From: Thalassococcus profundi
Lineage (GTDB): Bacteria > Pseudomonadota > Alphaproteobacteria > Rhodobacterales > Rhodobacteraceae
Length of the DNA: 64,000 bases
Direction: 5' to 3'
Assembly (NCBI RefSeq): GCF_003344785.1
Contig: NZ_QPMK01000007.1
Location: forward strand, 78,513 to 142,512
Part shown: piece by piece, positions 43,201 to 47,751 of the stretch
Layout: each line of letters opens with the position of its first letter
How positions within the stretch are numbered: the stretch's first letter is position 1
The notes under the pieces: generated by a model
Database searches by the model: none
The model's input: the letters and a program-made list of their open reading frames with translations, nothing else
What the model was told of the DNA's origin: nothing
Position numbers and translations under genes: made by a program

Positions 43201-46200
43201 GATCGGCAACGCCGTCACCGACGTGGTCGACGCGACGGTGGATTTCCTGTCCTTCCTCGACCGCACGCTCAGCTGGCGCGCGCTGGCGGACGAGATCGCG
43301 CCGGGCGCCGCAGATGCCATTCCGGATGAAACGCCCGAGCCCGGCCCGGTCCGCCCCGGCATCACCGCCGATGGGCTGCCCACGCTCGCGGACGGGGTGT
43401 ACCTGCTGTCGATGACCGACGGCAGCGACGTGCCCTTCTGGCTCTCCATCGACCGCGACACCGGCGTCATCAGCGGCGACGTGCCGTTCAACATCCGTGC
43501 CGACCTCATGCTCGACGTGACGCTGACCAACGGCACGGATACCTACGTGCAGACGATCACCGTTGCCGCCGATGGCAACGAGGGCGCATCGGTGGTCTTC
43601 ACGCCGGACGAAGGCTGGAACGGCACCTACACGGTCGGCTACGTCATCACCGACGATGCCCAGGGCACCGGCGAGGGCCAGGTGGTGATCGAGGTGCTGC
43701 CGGTCAACGATCCGCCCGAGGCGGTCGCCGACCGGCTGACGGTCAACGAGGACACGGCGCTGGTCATCGACCCCGCGACGCTCACCGCGAACGACATCGA
43801 CGTGGACGGAGATCCGCTCACCGTGCTGTCGGTCTCGAATCCGTCGAACGGAACCGTCACCTTCGAGAACGGTCAGATCACCTTCACGCCGACCGCGAAT
43901 TACGACGGTCCCGCCGGGTTCGACTACGTGGTCAGCGACGGCGCGGATGGCGAGGATACCGGCCGGGTGGAGATCACCGTGGTGTCGACCAACCGCGCGC
44001 CCGATGCCGTCACCGACCGCTTCGCCGCGGTCGAGGACGAACCGCTCACCATTGCCATCGCCGACCTGCTGGCCAACGATATCGACCCCGACGGCGATCC
44101 CTTCACCTTCGTCGGCATCGACTCGACCGCACCGGGCGCCCGCAGTTTCCTGCTGCCCGGCGGCGAGATCCAGTTCGTGCCGGACGAGGATGTGAACGGA
44201 GAGATCGTCTTTACCTACCGCGTGACCGATGGCCGGGCCACCGGCACCGGGCAGGTCGTGCTTGACGTGGCGCCGGTCAACGACGGTCCGCGCCTGTCGG
44301 ACGATCCGGTGATCGCGGGCACAGAAGACACGCTGATGACCGTGGACATGGCGCAGATCATCGCCAACGATACGGATATCGAGGGCGACACCTTCACCGT
44401 CACACGCGTGTACGACCCCGAGAACGGCAGCGTCACGCTCGACGGTACCATCGCCACCTTCACCCCGCGCGCCGACTACTTCGGCAATGCCGGGTTCCGC
44501 TACGTGGTCACAGACGCGCGGGGCGCGACGTCAGAGGGCTTCGTCAACATCACCCTCAGTCCGGAAAACGACCTGCCGCAGCCGGTGCTCGACCGCCTGG
44601 TCACTGACGAGGACCAGCCGCTCGAGATCAGCGCCGCCGACCTTCTGGCCAACGATGTCGACCCCGATGGTGACACGCTGACGCTGCTGTCGGTCAACGG
44701 CGCGACGCAGCTGGCGAACGGCAACTGGCTCTTCACGCCGCGGCCCGACAATTTCGAGGAGGAAACGCTCACCTACACCGTCACCGACGGTGGCGGGATG
44801 CCGGTGCTGGGGCAGATCATCATCGACCTGATCCCGGTCCCCGACGATCCGCGCGCATCCGACGACACGTTGTCGGGCACCGAGGACACGGTGCTGACCG
44901 TCTTCCCCGGCACACTGCTGGACAACGACGTGGAACCCGACCTGCAGGCGCTCACGATCACCGGCTTTGACAACATGCTGGGGCTCAGCGTCGAGATCGA
45001 TGCGCTGGGGCAGGTGGTGATCACGCCCGATGCCAATCACAACGGCCTCGCGCGGTTCGACTATACGGTGGCGGACAGCACAGGCCGCAGCGACACGGCA
45101 CGGGTGACGGTGACCTTCGCCGCGGTCAACGACGCGCCGGAGATCGCCGCCGTAACGCTCGCAGGCACCGAGGACACGGCCTTTGCCGCGACGCTCGACC
45201 CGGCGATCTTCTCGGACGTGGACGGCGATCCGCTGCAGGTCGGCCTGCGCGGCGCGGGTGCATCGGCACTGCCGGCCTGGCTGGCCTTCGATCTCTCGAC
45301 CCTGACGCTCTCGGGCATGCCACCGAAGGATTTCAACGGGAATGTCGCGCTGGAGCTCTTCGCCTTCGACGGCATGGTCGAGACGGTGGAGTCCCTGACC
45401 CTGACCATCGCGCCGGTCAACGACGCGCCTGGGATCGCGCCGATCGCCCTGCAAGGCACGGAGGACGCGGCCCTGGCGATCACGCTCGACGCCGCGGCCT
45501 TCATCGATGTGGACGGCGACACCCTGACCATCGACCTGCGCGGCGCGGGCGGCGCGGCCTTGCCAGACTGGCTGGCCTTCGATCCCGCAACGCTGGCGCT
45601 CACCGGCACCCCGCCGGCAGATTTCAACGGCGACGTGGCGCTCGAAGTCGCGGCTTTCGACGGCACGGTCGAGACGGTGGCCCCGGTCACCCTTACCATC
45701 GCGCCTGCGCCGGATGCGCCGCGCGCGCAGAACGACTTCATCGATATCGGCACCGATCTTGTGGTGACGGTGAATGTCGCGGACCTTCTGGCCAACGACA
45801 GCGATCCGGATGGCGATGCTCTGGTGGTGACCTCGGTGACCGGTGGCGACGGGTTCGACGCGGTGCTGGAGGGCGAGACCGTCACCCTGACGCGCGATCC
45901 GCGGCTGGGCGGGCAGATCGCCATGGGCTACGAGGTCAGTGACGGCACGCTGACAGATCAGGCGGTGCTGCTGATCGACCTCGAGGTCGCCAACCGAGCG
46001 CCCGCCATCGCCGCCTTCGGTCCGCTGACCGGCGACGAGGACGCCGCCTTCGACCTTGCGATCCCGGTCGACGCAATCACCGATCCCGATGGCGATGCGC
46101 TGACCCTGACGGTGGCCCGGGCCGGCGGCACGGCATTGCCGGATTGGCTGAGCTTCGATGCCGACACGCTGCGCCTGACCGGCACGCCTCCGGCGCATTT

Positions 46201-47722
46201 CTTCGGCACCGTGGCTCTGCAGATCAGCGCCGGGGACGGCCAGCTGAGCGCGACGCGAAGCTTCGACCTGGTGATCGCGCCGGTCAACGACGCGCCCACG
46301 TTGTCGGCGCCGCTGTCCGACCGCTCCGCGACCGAGGACACGCCGTTCGCCGTCCAGCTTCAGCAGGGGCTTTATTCGGATATCGACGGCGACGCGCTGA
46401 GCTTTGCGTTGAAACAGGCGGATGGCCTGTCGTTGCCGGACTGGATTGCCTTCGACACGGAGACGCTGACGCTGACCGGCCAGGCACCGCAGGATTTCTT
46501 CGGCGATGTTGAGCTGCGGCTCGAAATCTCGGACGGGCAGGCGGTGATTTCCGACGATTTCACCCTCAGCGTCGCGGGCACCCCCGATGCGCCGGTCCTG
46601 GTCACGCCGCTGCCGGATATCGACACCGGCGACACTGGTCTGAAACTGAGCACCGGAACGCCATTCGTGGTCACGGCGCCGCTGGGCAACTTCGCCGATC
46701 CCGACGAAGAGCCGCTGCAATTCGCGGCGCGTCTTGCCGATGGCAGCGCGCTGCCGGGCTGGCTGAGCTTCGACGGCAGCAGCTTTGCCGGAACTGCGTC
46801 GCGCGACGGGGTCGGACCGGACGGGCGTATCGAGATCGAGCTGCTGGCCAGCGACGGGACCGATACGGTGTCGGACGTCTTTGCGCTGGATTTCGACCTG
46901 CGCAACAGCGCGCCGGTGGCCGCCGACGATGCCTTCGACATCACCGTTCCGAACATCCTGCAGATCGACCAGTCGGCACTGCTGGCCAATGACAGCGACG
47001 CGGATGCGGGCGACACGCTGCAGGTGATCGCGGTGGGAGAGGCCGATCACGGCACGGTCAGTTTCGAGGATGGCGTGGTGACCTATCTTGCCGATTTCGA
47101 CCACAACGGCACCGACCGGTTCACCTACACGGTGAGCGACGGCGCCGACACCGCAGAGGCGACAGTCACGGTCACGGTCGACAACCCCTTCGACCGGGTC
47201 GAAACCGGCGGGGGCGGCAGCGATTTCCTGTTCGGGCGCGGCGGCGACGACCTGATCCTGGCGGGTGCCGGACGCGACTTCCTCTTTGCCTCGCGCGGCG
47301 ACGATTACGTCGACGGCGGCCGGGGCAACGACCTTGTGTCGGGCGGGCAGGGCAACGACACGCTGCTGGGCGGCGCCGGGCGGGACACGATCTTTGCCGG
47401 ATCGGGCGACGACGTGATCGCGGGCGGGCGCGGCAACGACCGGATCTTCGGCGGCTCGGGGCGCGACAGCTTCCGGTTCGAGACCGGGGACGGGTCGGAC
47501 GTCATCTACGGCTTCGAGACGGCGCGCGCGCGGCGCAACTCGATCATCCCCGGCGACGAGCTGCGGCTGAGCGTCGAGGGCATCGACAGCTTCGCGGATC
47601 TGATGGCCAATGCCAGCCAGACCGGGGGCGGCGTGCTGCTCGACCTGGGCGGCGGCGACCAGATATTCCTCGCCGGCACCCGTCTTGCGGCACTGGATGA
47701 AGACCAGTTCACGTTCTACTAA
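22217..47722 (+). CDS. giant RTX/cadherin-like protein with embedded serralysin protease (about 8,501 aa)
   Basis: One uninterrupted frame of 25.5 kb encodes a very acidic protein of roughly 0.9 MDa. Order by residue: unique N-terminus with a Gly/Ala-rich hydrophobic stretch (about 413-455); short RTX block (541-610); FrpC-like self-processing module starting at D859-P860; about 21 haemolysin-type Ca-binding related units (1548-4502) with a Pro-rich linker near 3460; 7 tandem-95 cadherin-like repeats (4504-5198); RTX block (5202-5692); more tandem-95 repeats with two nested insertions, one a zinc metalloprotease (about 6558-7005, HEIGHALGLGH at 6761); cadherin and dystroglycan-type Ig repeats (7125-8325); terminal RTX and secretion tail ending DQFTFY. 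No Sec signal peptide is present, and the T1SS genes follow directly, so export is by type I secretion. The acyltransferase gene upstream suggests lysine acylation. The ATG at 22217 is preferred over GTG at 22160, which overlaps the previous gene. Likely a secreted toxin/adhesin. Confidence 0.93.
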   Translation: MVGINQDSQIGSIIASAKTFGVRLQHIAPQSFYNPGNRLGEALDAAGIGRDMNGNKILLFQDANTRDAFRDSLTPAQIEALKNAGLGFATHPDPAVGVNGFHPSYSKFYETELNRIINGTSDLSNLSPGQIAAIRNLHDFMADVNKGNVPGADVGEPNFDPDAIEDAYDERRIDPDSFDPDNIDPNDPAQVKAAEANQKFDPSYDGPDKFDTSVTDARPDGFNTSDGNANNNQARTEFAKSVTDALVDLGIISPEQGQKLNDRLDNPGSKNQTTSVMVSNLADLKTAALGNLTDAERNEAISHKPIVENGDQAGTPEQNRSRIEANIEAIKGLVPFLPKDANGNPVLPDFKQFGEKAVEAMRQSQAEVKVGVGGGFLGDAVEFLNVAYDAIKKGFSEGDWSDFVKASVDFGVSAVTWGAIAAASIAAAGLVAGPVGAGLVAAGWAAYGVYDAIKNGAELLQKIGQDIADAILPDFNLVATDETNQTVWSLIDYLGSIGDEIPTIDPFGFAQAASTIDVRLPAGLTGGDGAELMFGMDLAPLDGRGGDDILIHSGFGDARGGDGDDILMARSHSGVTFDGGRGNDWIIVRSGTGGEFIGGQDQDVIFVASRGALIWGDTRNGDGYTDQNFYGPLDAESKDEADLIWWWPGTVMMDPSSSDRLRFFGVPLVGGTNDLPLTWTPAAVINAVVPVTGLALWDSPLYFDYFMPFIGYMQFDDGTLHVFNLFEDLFGADQIPDTAERLKTGEIAPSIKGSMMFLDYQSRATFWSAGFREGAEEDFANATTIFDLVFAGGATDASRAGDLGMLFKNANPLLDLLALIPVPAIGGLLRVLPMIDRLLTLKSAADLWTKAFQWREDNDPLVLDLDGDGLEFISLQMSKGFFDFDGDGFAEQSGWVRPDDGFLVVDENGNNRIDDVNEMFGGPGQSGFGELSGHDGNGDGVIDAADAIWADLQVWRDLDQDRETDEGELFSLDDLGIVSISLDTDNLDVMDPTGVYLDASGEVTFANGDVFRAYDAIFDTDEVNTIYNGETERPAWAAGESEDRVDARGFGQVVDLEIAMANDFEFGRLVVDTVAQMTTPKLKTLVEQAAPVIGNWSFTLPNSRELMPVLVETDAEGAQTILDRAIYAEDAAGGFWQLESGAPVLDAQGAEIARATLEDVMAQSADTGAWQLEQFFSPSSRSAPLEFRTERPYLGERIDGRMVIYDWGVENPDGSWRLASGAAITDAGGQPIAAPTLDDVINSPKPLGQEWRVEAHDFNRYAGIEVERIGFNMIDNTVVDYTVEVTDADGTFVVWARNLDRALELQDKYGTAREFNLRNYEVDFDTLDEVGSTDDSAFRVEVMTPGQMHYATSLVGVDFQPQMLSARIDAGGVIDYTISPTFDTTETLPGGYESAIAAMIELLDPLVAQYIDSSRAIAAQLALQGGLSPFARDLEYTPELNQWRGTSDRELTPFFEAIFETIPAGYDAARDYLADWNAILLQIWPDYQPAATNSGGSSVTVDQAFLMQMLLPAFETIPTDLDLPSVLYALSIDQSRLRQHDATATEVLGTNGVDYFHMTAGDQTYRGGNGEDIYLVSSLPSGHDIIDDVDVGKTDTLRFAGVLSSEVTAVRDGQDMLLTVEGRGDTIRLKDQFLGELNPITTSGKRVESGVDSIVFADGVLWSRFQMAIEVATEFETNDVVIGSGSGDVLRGGKGNDVLRGGAGGDYYFYNAGDGQDVFGEALDFGATVAQAGFGPVAGGLDFIFFGEGITPESIRLQRDGASDHLQITFLDEDGNETGDTLEVENQFGGVRLNLGILGDFDPSLAIDYSSPYLIERFVFDNGDALDFEEIAARVLDEAGTEGDDAIYGMLNDNILNGRGGDDFLTGLEGSDSYVFGRDYGHDVILDDDYSLKLFGAPDDYLNFIDDLRWTDFDFERDGAGDTLTLRIKGTEDAVTLTDYLKSVPLVGYVNLIEELTFGDGTVWSWTKLLQHYVDIARTTGDDTIYGFQVGDVIDGGAGDDLLVGQGGGDTFIYERGYGTDTILSFGDEKTVDRVELRGIASDEVRFDRTDLDLIVTVIDTGERLILKDQYVRDGKQKHATEELVFSDRIMVFTDLNAEDIDLVGTSGDETITGSNLSEKLDGRAGDDLLVGRDGGDTYVFDAGYGNDTIADTQERAAWENRRFVPNITADTVEFGGDITRENILYTKDGNDLVISIVDRTDTLRIRDQFASLTKGVERFKFYDGTEIAISDVEELLSIEGGNRGDNVIDGLPDQENVLDGRQGDDILRGGNLGDTYAFGAGYDLDIIEERSDSAGIVDRVVFGETVRADTLIVRRSGDDLLIDLGNGEDVLTIVGGLGSRSIEEFLFADGTVLTTDDFRDRLLAGDAGDNQLIGFAGRADTMAGGAGSDAMEGQTGDDVYRFGFGDGADSARDTGGVDRVEFGTGVTQADIRFTEVGTDLLITLTRTGETLVILDGVSSDDRDWIETFAFDDGAELSLADARLRALADKQNTGMDVIDATVLPQDYAITPGAGFDGVIMDSDTQVTFRAGDGIDRIELPANVGDARIVLDDLTSADVVVRVTRIDGDDLTLSFPETGDQIILVGARAATQLPVIAFANGIEWGRAELFAAVIDAQQTAGDDVIFGTVVSDTIEGGTGNDDIRGEAANDLFIFTLGDGRDVVSDTAGSDTLEIRGYAPEDMRVSLPVNGSAAFGLDARVELVLSFPGTGDEITLRYDEDLNGVDSVRFEDGTILTRDALIAEVVGKGTDFAEFIAGTAGNDTIEPGGGDDTVEDVGGNDVYIFRAGDGRDIIDEDGSRYDSNTLRLPDHVPADVKAFRPADSNDLVLRLPDGDEILLPDLFLTYAGNITRVEFGNGNVWNQTTLRAAADSGFVPPYPREITGTNSGETLTGTALSEVIEGRLGSDTYVFQRGGGVDIIQSDTGRNEFNTLRIEGYDFAEARFERSPTDIADLVIRFDGTDDRITLRDAWYDGHTSSTYVNGEWLRTYWRMISTFAFDDQSLTYDQLVQHLLESQISDGDDAIAAIGSAETIEAGLGDDTISGDLGDDTIVFRQGDGNDVILPSSGSGRATLQIMDYAAADVTVSRDIYAKAGYVLTFAGSSDSITLVGSGRTSLGGVDRIEFQDGTVWTGATLDALAPSAEGATGTPGDDWLRGTTGAELFEGFGGDDYIEADDGEDTIAFSRGDGVETVYGDDYPGFHLELRDIDPGDIRLLIVPVRQESVYTYSRPVELRITGSDDRMYLLDGEEGLDSITFGDGTVWNRAQIEAAFETFPAPAGGEITVDVSPYVSSHASTAADEIHLVPIFSDGSQQITFTYAAGGGHDVFVSLDPGMGHQNRMVMSGIASTEYEARLVPFTSPVNQYGEGPDLLLTFGTPDDSVRIVSPVGEWEPTAIQEIEFSDGVIVSMDDLVAEAEAAELVDPRALSGPVVLTRGTETGRYFAEPPFVPGGPGPIGNEELPPPPDGEPLPPPDGEPLPDGGPLDLFLADVLITDISVRKQAQEYILDVAPRAPDGSDAMEIWLGGIYALDLIAVTVESGGTDPEFITFYGSDLAALVPPPATTEGDDVIALEGMAPVTIEGQGGDDLITSDSAQTTFVYERGDGEDLVTAGSERFLSTQENTLELIGIAPEDVKLVQHGGDLLIRILESTEGAGDGGVIRFIDGFFVDSYSAPTPFSSRLGAITFDNGTVWTAGDIEAAVRRELGTDGNDVIEDLDGPQVYDMKKGDDVVISDTNTNDSYVYRNGDGFDVVEDAGYNYAFAGQPGEDVLTFPDLLRSDIALVRDGYDLRIDILTDAARGIAAGSITLKDAYFTDGGYNYLIERLVFADGSESLMSDEIQTLLDAQATDGDDALLAPGQSFVLEGGLGNDTMAGHAEADTYRYSRGDGHDEILEERDYDLATDVLELTDILRSDVTYEVTPAGLILRIAESAEGAGDAGSILIHGMLAGTDYPFEAEDAGVGIEKIVFGDGTEMTLGALSTELLAAQVTPFADYLEGSTGNDTIEGKAGDDILAGDAGADTYIYTRGDGADWIVDSAYESAQVDRLVLHGIDPADVTLRRGHDEDMILLVADSAPGAGDGGRIVVRDSLSTYPGQGIEEIAFDDGTVWLRDTFAGMIDVAGPTDGDDRVVGTDAADTLEGLQGDDLLQGEDGADTYVFARGDGADVVEDIYSSANRIVVSGYEASELLFERRGIDGRDLIVRFADSADQIIVLNGLDNAYRALPVSQIELTDDGTIFTIAAIQASLVSGQSSDGDDVIVGSDLGDALQGGPGTDLVDGREGDDAYTFAAGDGDDRFADSGAYDDNDVLTLTDYAPEDLEYALRAGANSLDLVLFFSGTRDRVILENALADDREGVDRVIFADGTEWDRAEMRAQAIAFAQRPGAEPVLGFDGNDSFGGSSGDDTLSGGEGADSYTFRRGHGDDVIVEGPTQAFGTDRLSLPDFVSTEVSVARLFKGSDTVVLRFASSPDDSLTITDALAPDNAGVEQIAFSDGVTWTPATLLTLLDNNAPVATDDGYFTATIGEALVLVAATLLRNDFDADGDPVSIIAVQGGDDGFAEIDANGNIVFTPDADFYGPTQFTYTLSDGRNGITTGTVDLRVRPVAEARDDTGLTVAEDGFLTIDAVRLLSNDLDGDRMIVSQAYGAQNGTVSLASNGQITYTPDADFNGTDTFTYVANTPEGGRAEATVTVEVTPVNDAPDARDNSGFVTDEDVPIQIVASLLAVNDSDPDGEPLTVTSVSSSDTMDVTLTEDGVILATPRAYFYGQAYFDYTVEDAAGASDTARVFVTVNPVNNAPEPVRDTVTTDEDVPFVIAAADLLGNDIDRDNDLLTITSLTGFDYGGNATLLDNGTILFEPNANFNGTGRFNYVVSDGEGGSAIGTVDVVVNPVNDRPVARDDSYRSAAFSTVLRGTEDVALVIPIAELMKNDSDVESQALSFENVSNPGDGVIEIVGGNVVFTPDQDFWGETTFSYLVSDPQGLVDDATVTLFFDNVGDAPPVAVPDEILVYEDVPITIPAALLLANDTDIDRDPLEISGWRLPDFAEQFFDPFTGSLERDENGDFVYTPALNETRENGFYYYVTDNADGTTEGYVDITIIAVNDQPSAVPDSVASTPLDVPLVVRIADILANDFDVDDDPDGPKSISFVGVDSASVGTATVRDGFIVLDVPAGYSGPVELVYRITDTEGVEDTTTITAIVEGSYARLLTGTPQDDLLIGNALNETVEGLAGADIIESGAGSDTVRGGAGEDTILAGDGDDLIDGGDDADSIEGGAGFDTVTYEGSNVAVRVDLAARIGQGGFAQGDLITGVEGLIGTDWNDTLQGGLADNRIVGRAGRDLIEGRDGDDTLLGETGNDTLVGGAGADSIDGGDGADTADYRGSAAGVTVSLADGTASGGDATGDVLNGIEHLFGSDEADSLAGDAGDNRLDGGRGDDTLTGGDGDDTLSGGRGADAMIGGAGIDVADYTLSVTGVRIDMADGSAGGGDATGDTFDGIEIMQGSFHDDTIAGDAADNILRGGRGADDIEGRGGYDIVDFSMADEGVGVDLATGTGTAGEALGDSYAGIEGVLGSVWSDTITGGAGDETFDGNWGDDTVSGGAGSDGYVFGYDSGTDLVIEAGAATDTDRVLLEDDIAPKDLSVIRDGDDLLLELERDEGFLIDTLRVTDHFLSPEAGIEEVVFADGTVWDRSQIEALQRLGRFNAADDIYRLAIEDEEALIDPAFLIQNDADEVDGIRLIGVENAVNGTVAITPEGLISFTGDQDFNGDAFFDYILEDRFGRQSSARVEVNVAPVNDAPVGAADGVYAGTEDTVLRISYADLLGNDFDVDGDPLTIVAVTPLLADDGSELYPETPSLKDLPYTEAATHGIVWLDGTHVNFDPRADHFGFAGFRYTLADPDGATGQADVELYLLPVNDAPRSADDEYTIRLERTTDITVASLMSNDYDVEDDGFTFEGVHSEFGGGMVYDAESGVISFTPDALGAAGFSYDLVDDRGARSTIDVQITVIPLNDPPVARDDGPFVTDEDTVLVIDPADLLANDTDDTDPLDEVLFISGLDRFAENGRVAWTDDGMIAFTPRADYNGQAGFKYEVADGNGGFDVGYVNVTILPSNDGPVPRDDIALALEDEVSWIIPGEVFGNDLDPEGDVIFFESVKILGVIDGDYETRSPVDVSYGFDLARLDPGVTATAALADGGDLPEGLVFDAATLTFTGALPDGQTDPLDVTVTLTNPADGSTHVTPVTLATDADLAAGVTVQPPVALFDLGAGDWSLRPAGNQPLPGWLEFDAETLQLTKVTDAPLDDTDPLRLQLRFEPEPEVLPDGTLAFGRRGFAIEVLIDPQAEIPAEVNALFANDPFFAAQGLYALPIRADATLEARNESGAPLSDWLSFDAAEFSFEGTPPPVFVGTPPVRVEVADAGLSYSVLTELPVDATYDLTVADGFGTNLQSDRFQLLTPEDFYGQVVVQYLAADEKGGVSEDPAEIVVNVLNTPETPEAVDDAYEILEDGSIAIPFAEILANDFDEDGDAIRIVGMNPGTMTTITRGSLRLIDPSEMDGGSGGSGGTSGADTSGAMGLAMLELEAKIAAFGFETDQAPQPHEADIHCPCCGATFILENGAPTDDGLGGAIAPATGTDFGDLDALTDFLTGGFWTGSDRAHNLTDAGTDPNDGVILYNLTGYDEDADGITVERAELVREAFKLLEATLGIDFEETTETDRAVTDIFFGDNRDGANAQTVLTTGGVVDYSLINIQPDWSGGTSTYNDYTLQTIFHEIGHALGLGHQGFYNLVGDFGADREFDNDSWQSSMMSYFAQTENFHVVADLALLQSPMAVDWMALDDLYAGQGFGVANAFTDDTVWGFNTTVTSDVSDIWATWSDWANATASTLVDGGGIDTLDLSGYDDNTLISLVETTRDALVPSFSNIGGLFGNLTLAEGTVIENAIGGAGAETFWGNDADNRLVGNGGQDTFHDSDGADTYVGGSGTDLVRFDGNFGDYAFDLFEDTIEVIGNAVTDVVDATVDFLSFLDRTLSWRALADEIAPGAADAIPDETPEPGPVRPGITADGLPTLADGVYLLSMTDGSDVPFWLSIDRDTGVISGDVPFNIRADLMLDVTLTNGTDTYVQTITVAADGNEGASVVFTPDEGWNGTYTVGYVITDDAQGTGEGQVVIEVLPVNDPPEAVADRLTVNEDTALVIDPATLTANDIDVDGDPLTVLSVSNPSNGTVTFENGQITFTPTANYDGPAGFDYVVSDGADGEDTGRVEITVVSTNRAPDAVTDRFAAVEDEPLTIAIADLLANDIDPDGDPFTFVGIDSTAPGARSFLLPGGEIQFVPDEDVNGEIVFTYRVTDGRATGTGQVVLDVAPVNDGPRLSDDPVIAGTEDTLMTVDMAQIIANDTDIEGDTFTVTRVYDPENGSVTLDGTIATFTPRADYFGNAGFRYVVTDARGATSEGFVNITLSPENDLPQPVLDRLVTDEDQPLEISAADLLANDVDPDGDTLTLLSVNGATQLANGNWLFTPRPDNFEEETLTYTVTDGGGMPVLGQIIIDLIPVPDDPRASDDTLSGTEDTVLTVFPGTLLDNDVEPDLQALTITGFDNMLGLSVEIDALGQVVITPDANHNGLARFDYTVADSTGRSDTARVTVTFAAVNDAPEIAAVTLAGTEDTAFAATLDPAIFSDVDGDPLQVGLRGAGASALPAWLAFDLSTLTLSGMPPKDFNGNVALELFAFDGMVETVESLTLTIAPVNDAPGIAPIALQGTEDAALAITLDAAAFIDVDGDTLTIDLRGAGGAALPDWLAFDPATLALTGTPPADFNGDVALEVAAFDGTVETVAPVTLTIAPAPDAPRAQNDFIDIGTDLVVTVNVADLLANDSDPDGDALVVTSVTGGDGFDAVLEGETVTLTRDPRLGGQIAMGYEVSDGTLTDQAVLLIDLEVANRAPAIAAFGPLTGDEDAAFDLAIPVDAITDPDGDALTLTVARAGGTALPDWLSFDADTLRLTGTPPAHFFGTVALQISAGDGQLSATRSFDLVIAPVNDAPTLSAPLSDRSATEDTPFAVQLQQGLYSDIDGDALSFALKQADGLSLPDWIAFDTETLTLTGQAPQDFFGDVELRLEISDGQAVISDDFTLSVAGTPDAPVLVTPLPDIDTGDTGLKLSTGTPFVVTAPLGNFADPDEEPLQFAARLADGSALPGWLSFDGSSFAGTASRDGVGPDGRIEIELLASDGTDTVSDVFALDFDLRNSAPVAADDAFDITVPNILQIDQSALLANDSDADAGDTLQVIAVGEADHGTVSFEDGVVTYLADFDHNGTDRFTYTVSDGADTAEATVTVTVDNPFDRVETGGGGSDFLFGRGGDDLILAGAGRDFLFASRGDDYVDGGRGNDLVSGGQGNDTLLGGAGRDTIFAGSGDDVIAGGRGNDRIFGGSGRDSFRFETGDGSDVIYGFETARARRNSIIPGDELRLSVEGIDSFADLMANASQTGGGVLLDLGGGDQIFLAGTRLAALDEDQFTFY
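24787..25330 (+). other. FrpC-like self-processing module within the giant protein
   Basis: Residues about 858-1038 follow the pattern of the Neisseria FrpC processing module: DPLVLDLDGDG, then FDFDGDGFAEQSGWV, PDDGFLVVDENGNNRID, a DGNGDGVIDAADA EF-hand-like loop, and LQVWRDLDQDRETDEGEL followed by LGIVSISL. In FrpC, calcium triggers cleavage of the Asp-Pro bond at the start of this module, and the freed Asp can cross-link to a lysine. Here the equivalent bond would be D859-P860 (bases 24791-24796). Cleavage in this protein is inferred from the match. Confidence 0.7.
26860..35725 (+). repeat. tandem array of about 21 haemolysin-type Ca-binding related units
   Basis: In the giant protein, units of roughly 125-140 residues repeat in tandem. 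Each has a short glycine/aspartate RTX stretch (GGxGDDxL type), then YxFxxGDGxDxI, a beta region of the Lrxgxdlxl type, and an end such as IEEIAFDDGTVW followed by an amphipathic helix. Unit ends fall near 27170, 27680, 28090, 28470, 28880, 29260, 29630, 30010, 30400, 30770, 31200, 31580, 31980, 32410, 33260, 33690, 34110, 34520, 34900, 35290 and 35680. A Pro-rich linker (about 32580-32900) interrupts the series after unit 14. These should bind calcium and fold only outside the cell. Confidence 0.8.
35727..37810 (+). repeat. tandem-95 cadherin-like repeats, block A
   Basis: Seven repeats of about 95-100 residues in the giant protein. Each starts with a variant of NDAPVARDD, carries a TDED / LLANDxDxDGD core and ends in FTYTVSDGxG with a final strand. 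Such repeats build long rigid stalks in bacterial adhesins. The first starts NNAPVATDDGYF and the seventh NDQPSAVPDSVAS. Confidence 0.85.
37820..39290 (+). repeat. internal RTX nonapeptide block
   Basis: Runs of the calcium-binding GGxGxDxLx type (for example GGDGDDTLSGGRGADAM) are separated by beta segments with VTVSLADG. The block ends in one more haemolysin-related unit (IEEVVFADGTVWDRSQIEAL near 39230). It sits between two cadherin-like blocks. Confidence 0.85.
41885..43230 (+). other. serralysin-like (M10) zinc metalloprotease domain inside the giant protein
   Basis: The zinc-binding helix HEIGHALGLGH is at bases 42497-42529 (residues 6761-6771). The Met-turn SSMMSYF is at 42596-42616 (M6797, Y6799). 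Downstream NDADNRLVGNGGQDTF belongs to an M10 C-terminal-like RTX part. The spacing from third His to Met-turn (about 25 residues) fits serralysins. A CPCC motif precedes the domain (41999-42010). All expected catalytic residues are present, so activity is likely; targets are unknown. A first half of a tandem-95 repeat ends just before it, and a second half resumes near 43590. Confidence 0.85.
43590..47190 (+). repeat. C-terminal cadherin-like and dystroglycan-type Ig repeats
   Basis: Half of one and then about five tandem-95 repeats (NDPPEAVADRLTVNED and following) lead into four or five repeats of the dystroglycan/He_PIG type, marked by LPDWLAFDPATLALTGTPP. A tandem-95 repeat is interspersed near 45720, and a last one lies near 46910-47180. 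These are adhesion-type extracellular folds. Confidence 0.8.
47200..47722 (+). repeat. terminal RTX block and type I secretion tail
   Basis: About ten GGxGxD-type nonapeptides (GGRGNDLVSGGQGNDTLLGG and neighbours) end near 47465. They are followed by FETGDGSDVIYGFE and a 70-residue uncleaved tail ending DQFTFY. Acidic residues followed by a short hydrophobic end match C-terminal type I secretion signals. Confidence 0.85.
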
Positions 47723-47751
47723 GGACCGCACCAGTTCAGGAGCCGACCCGG

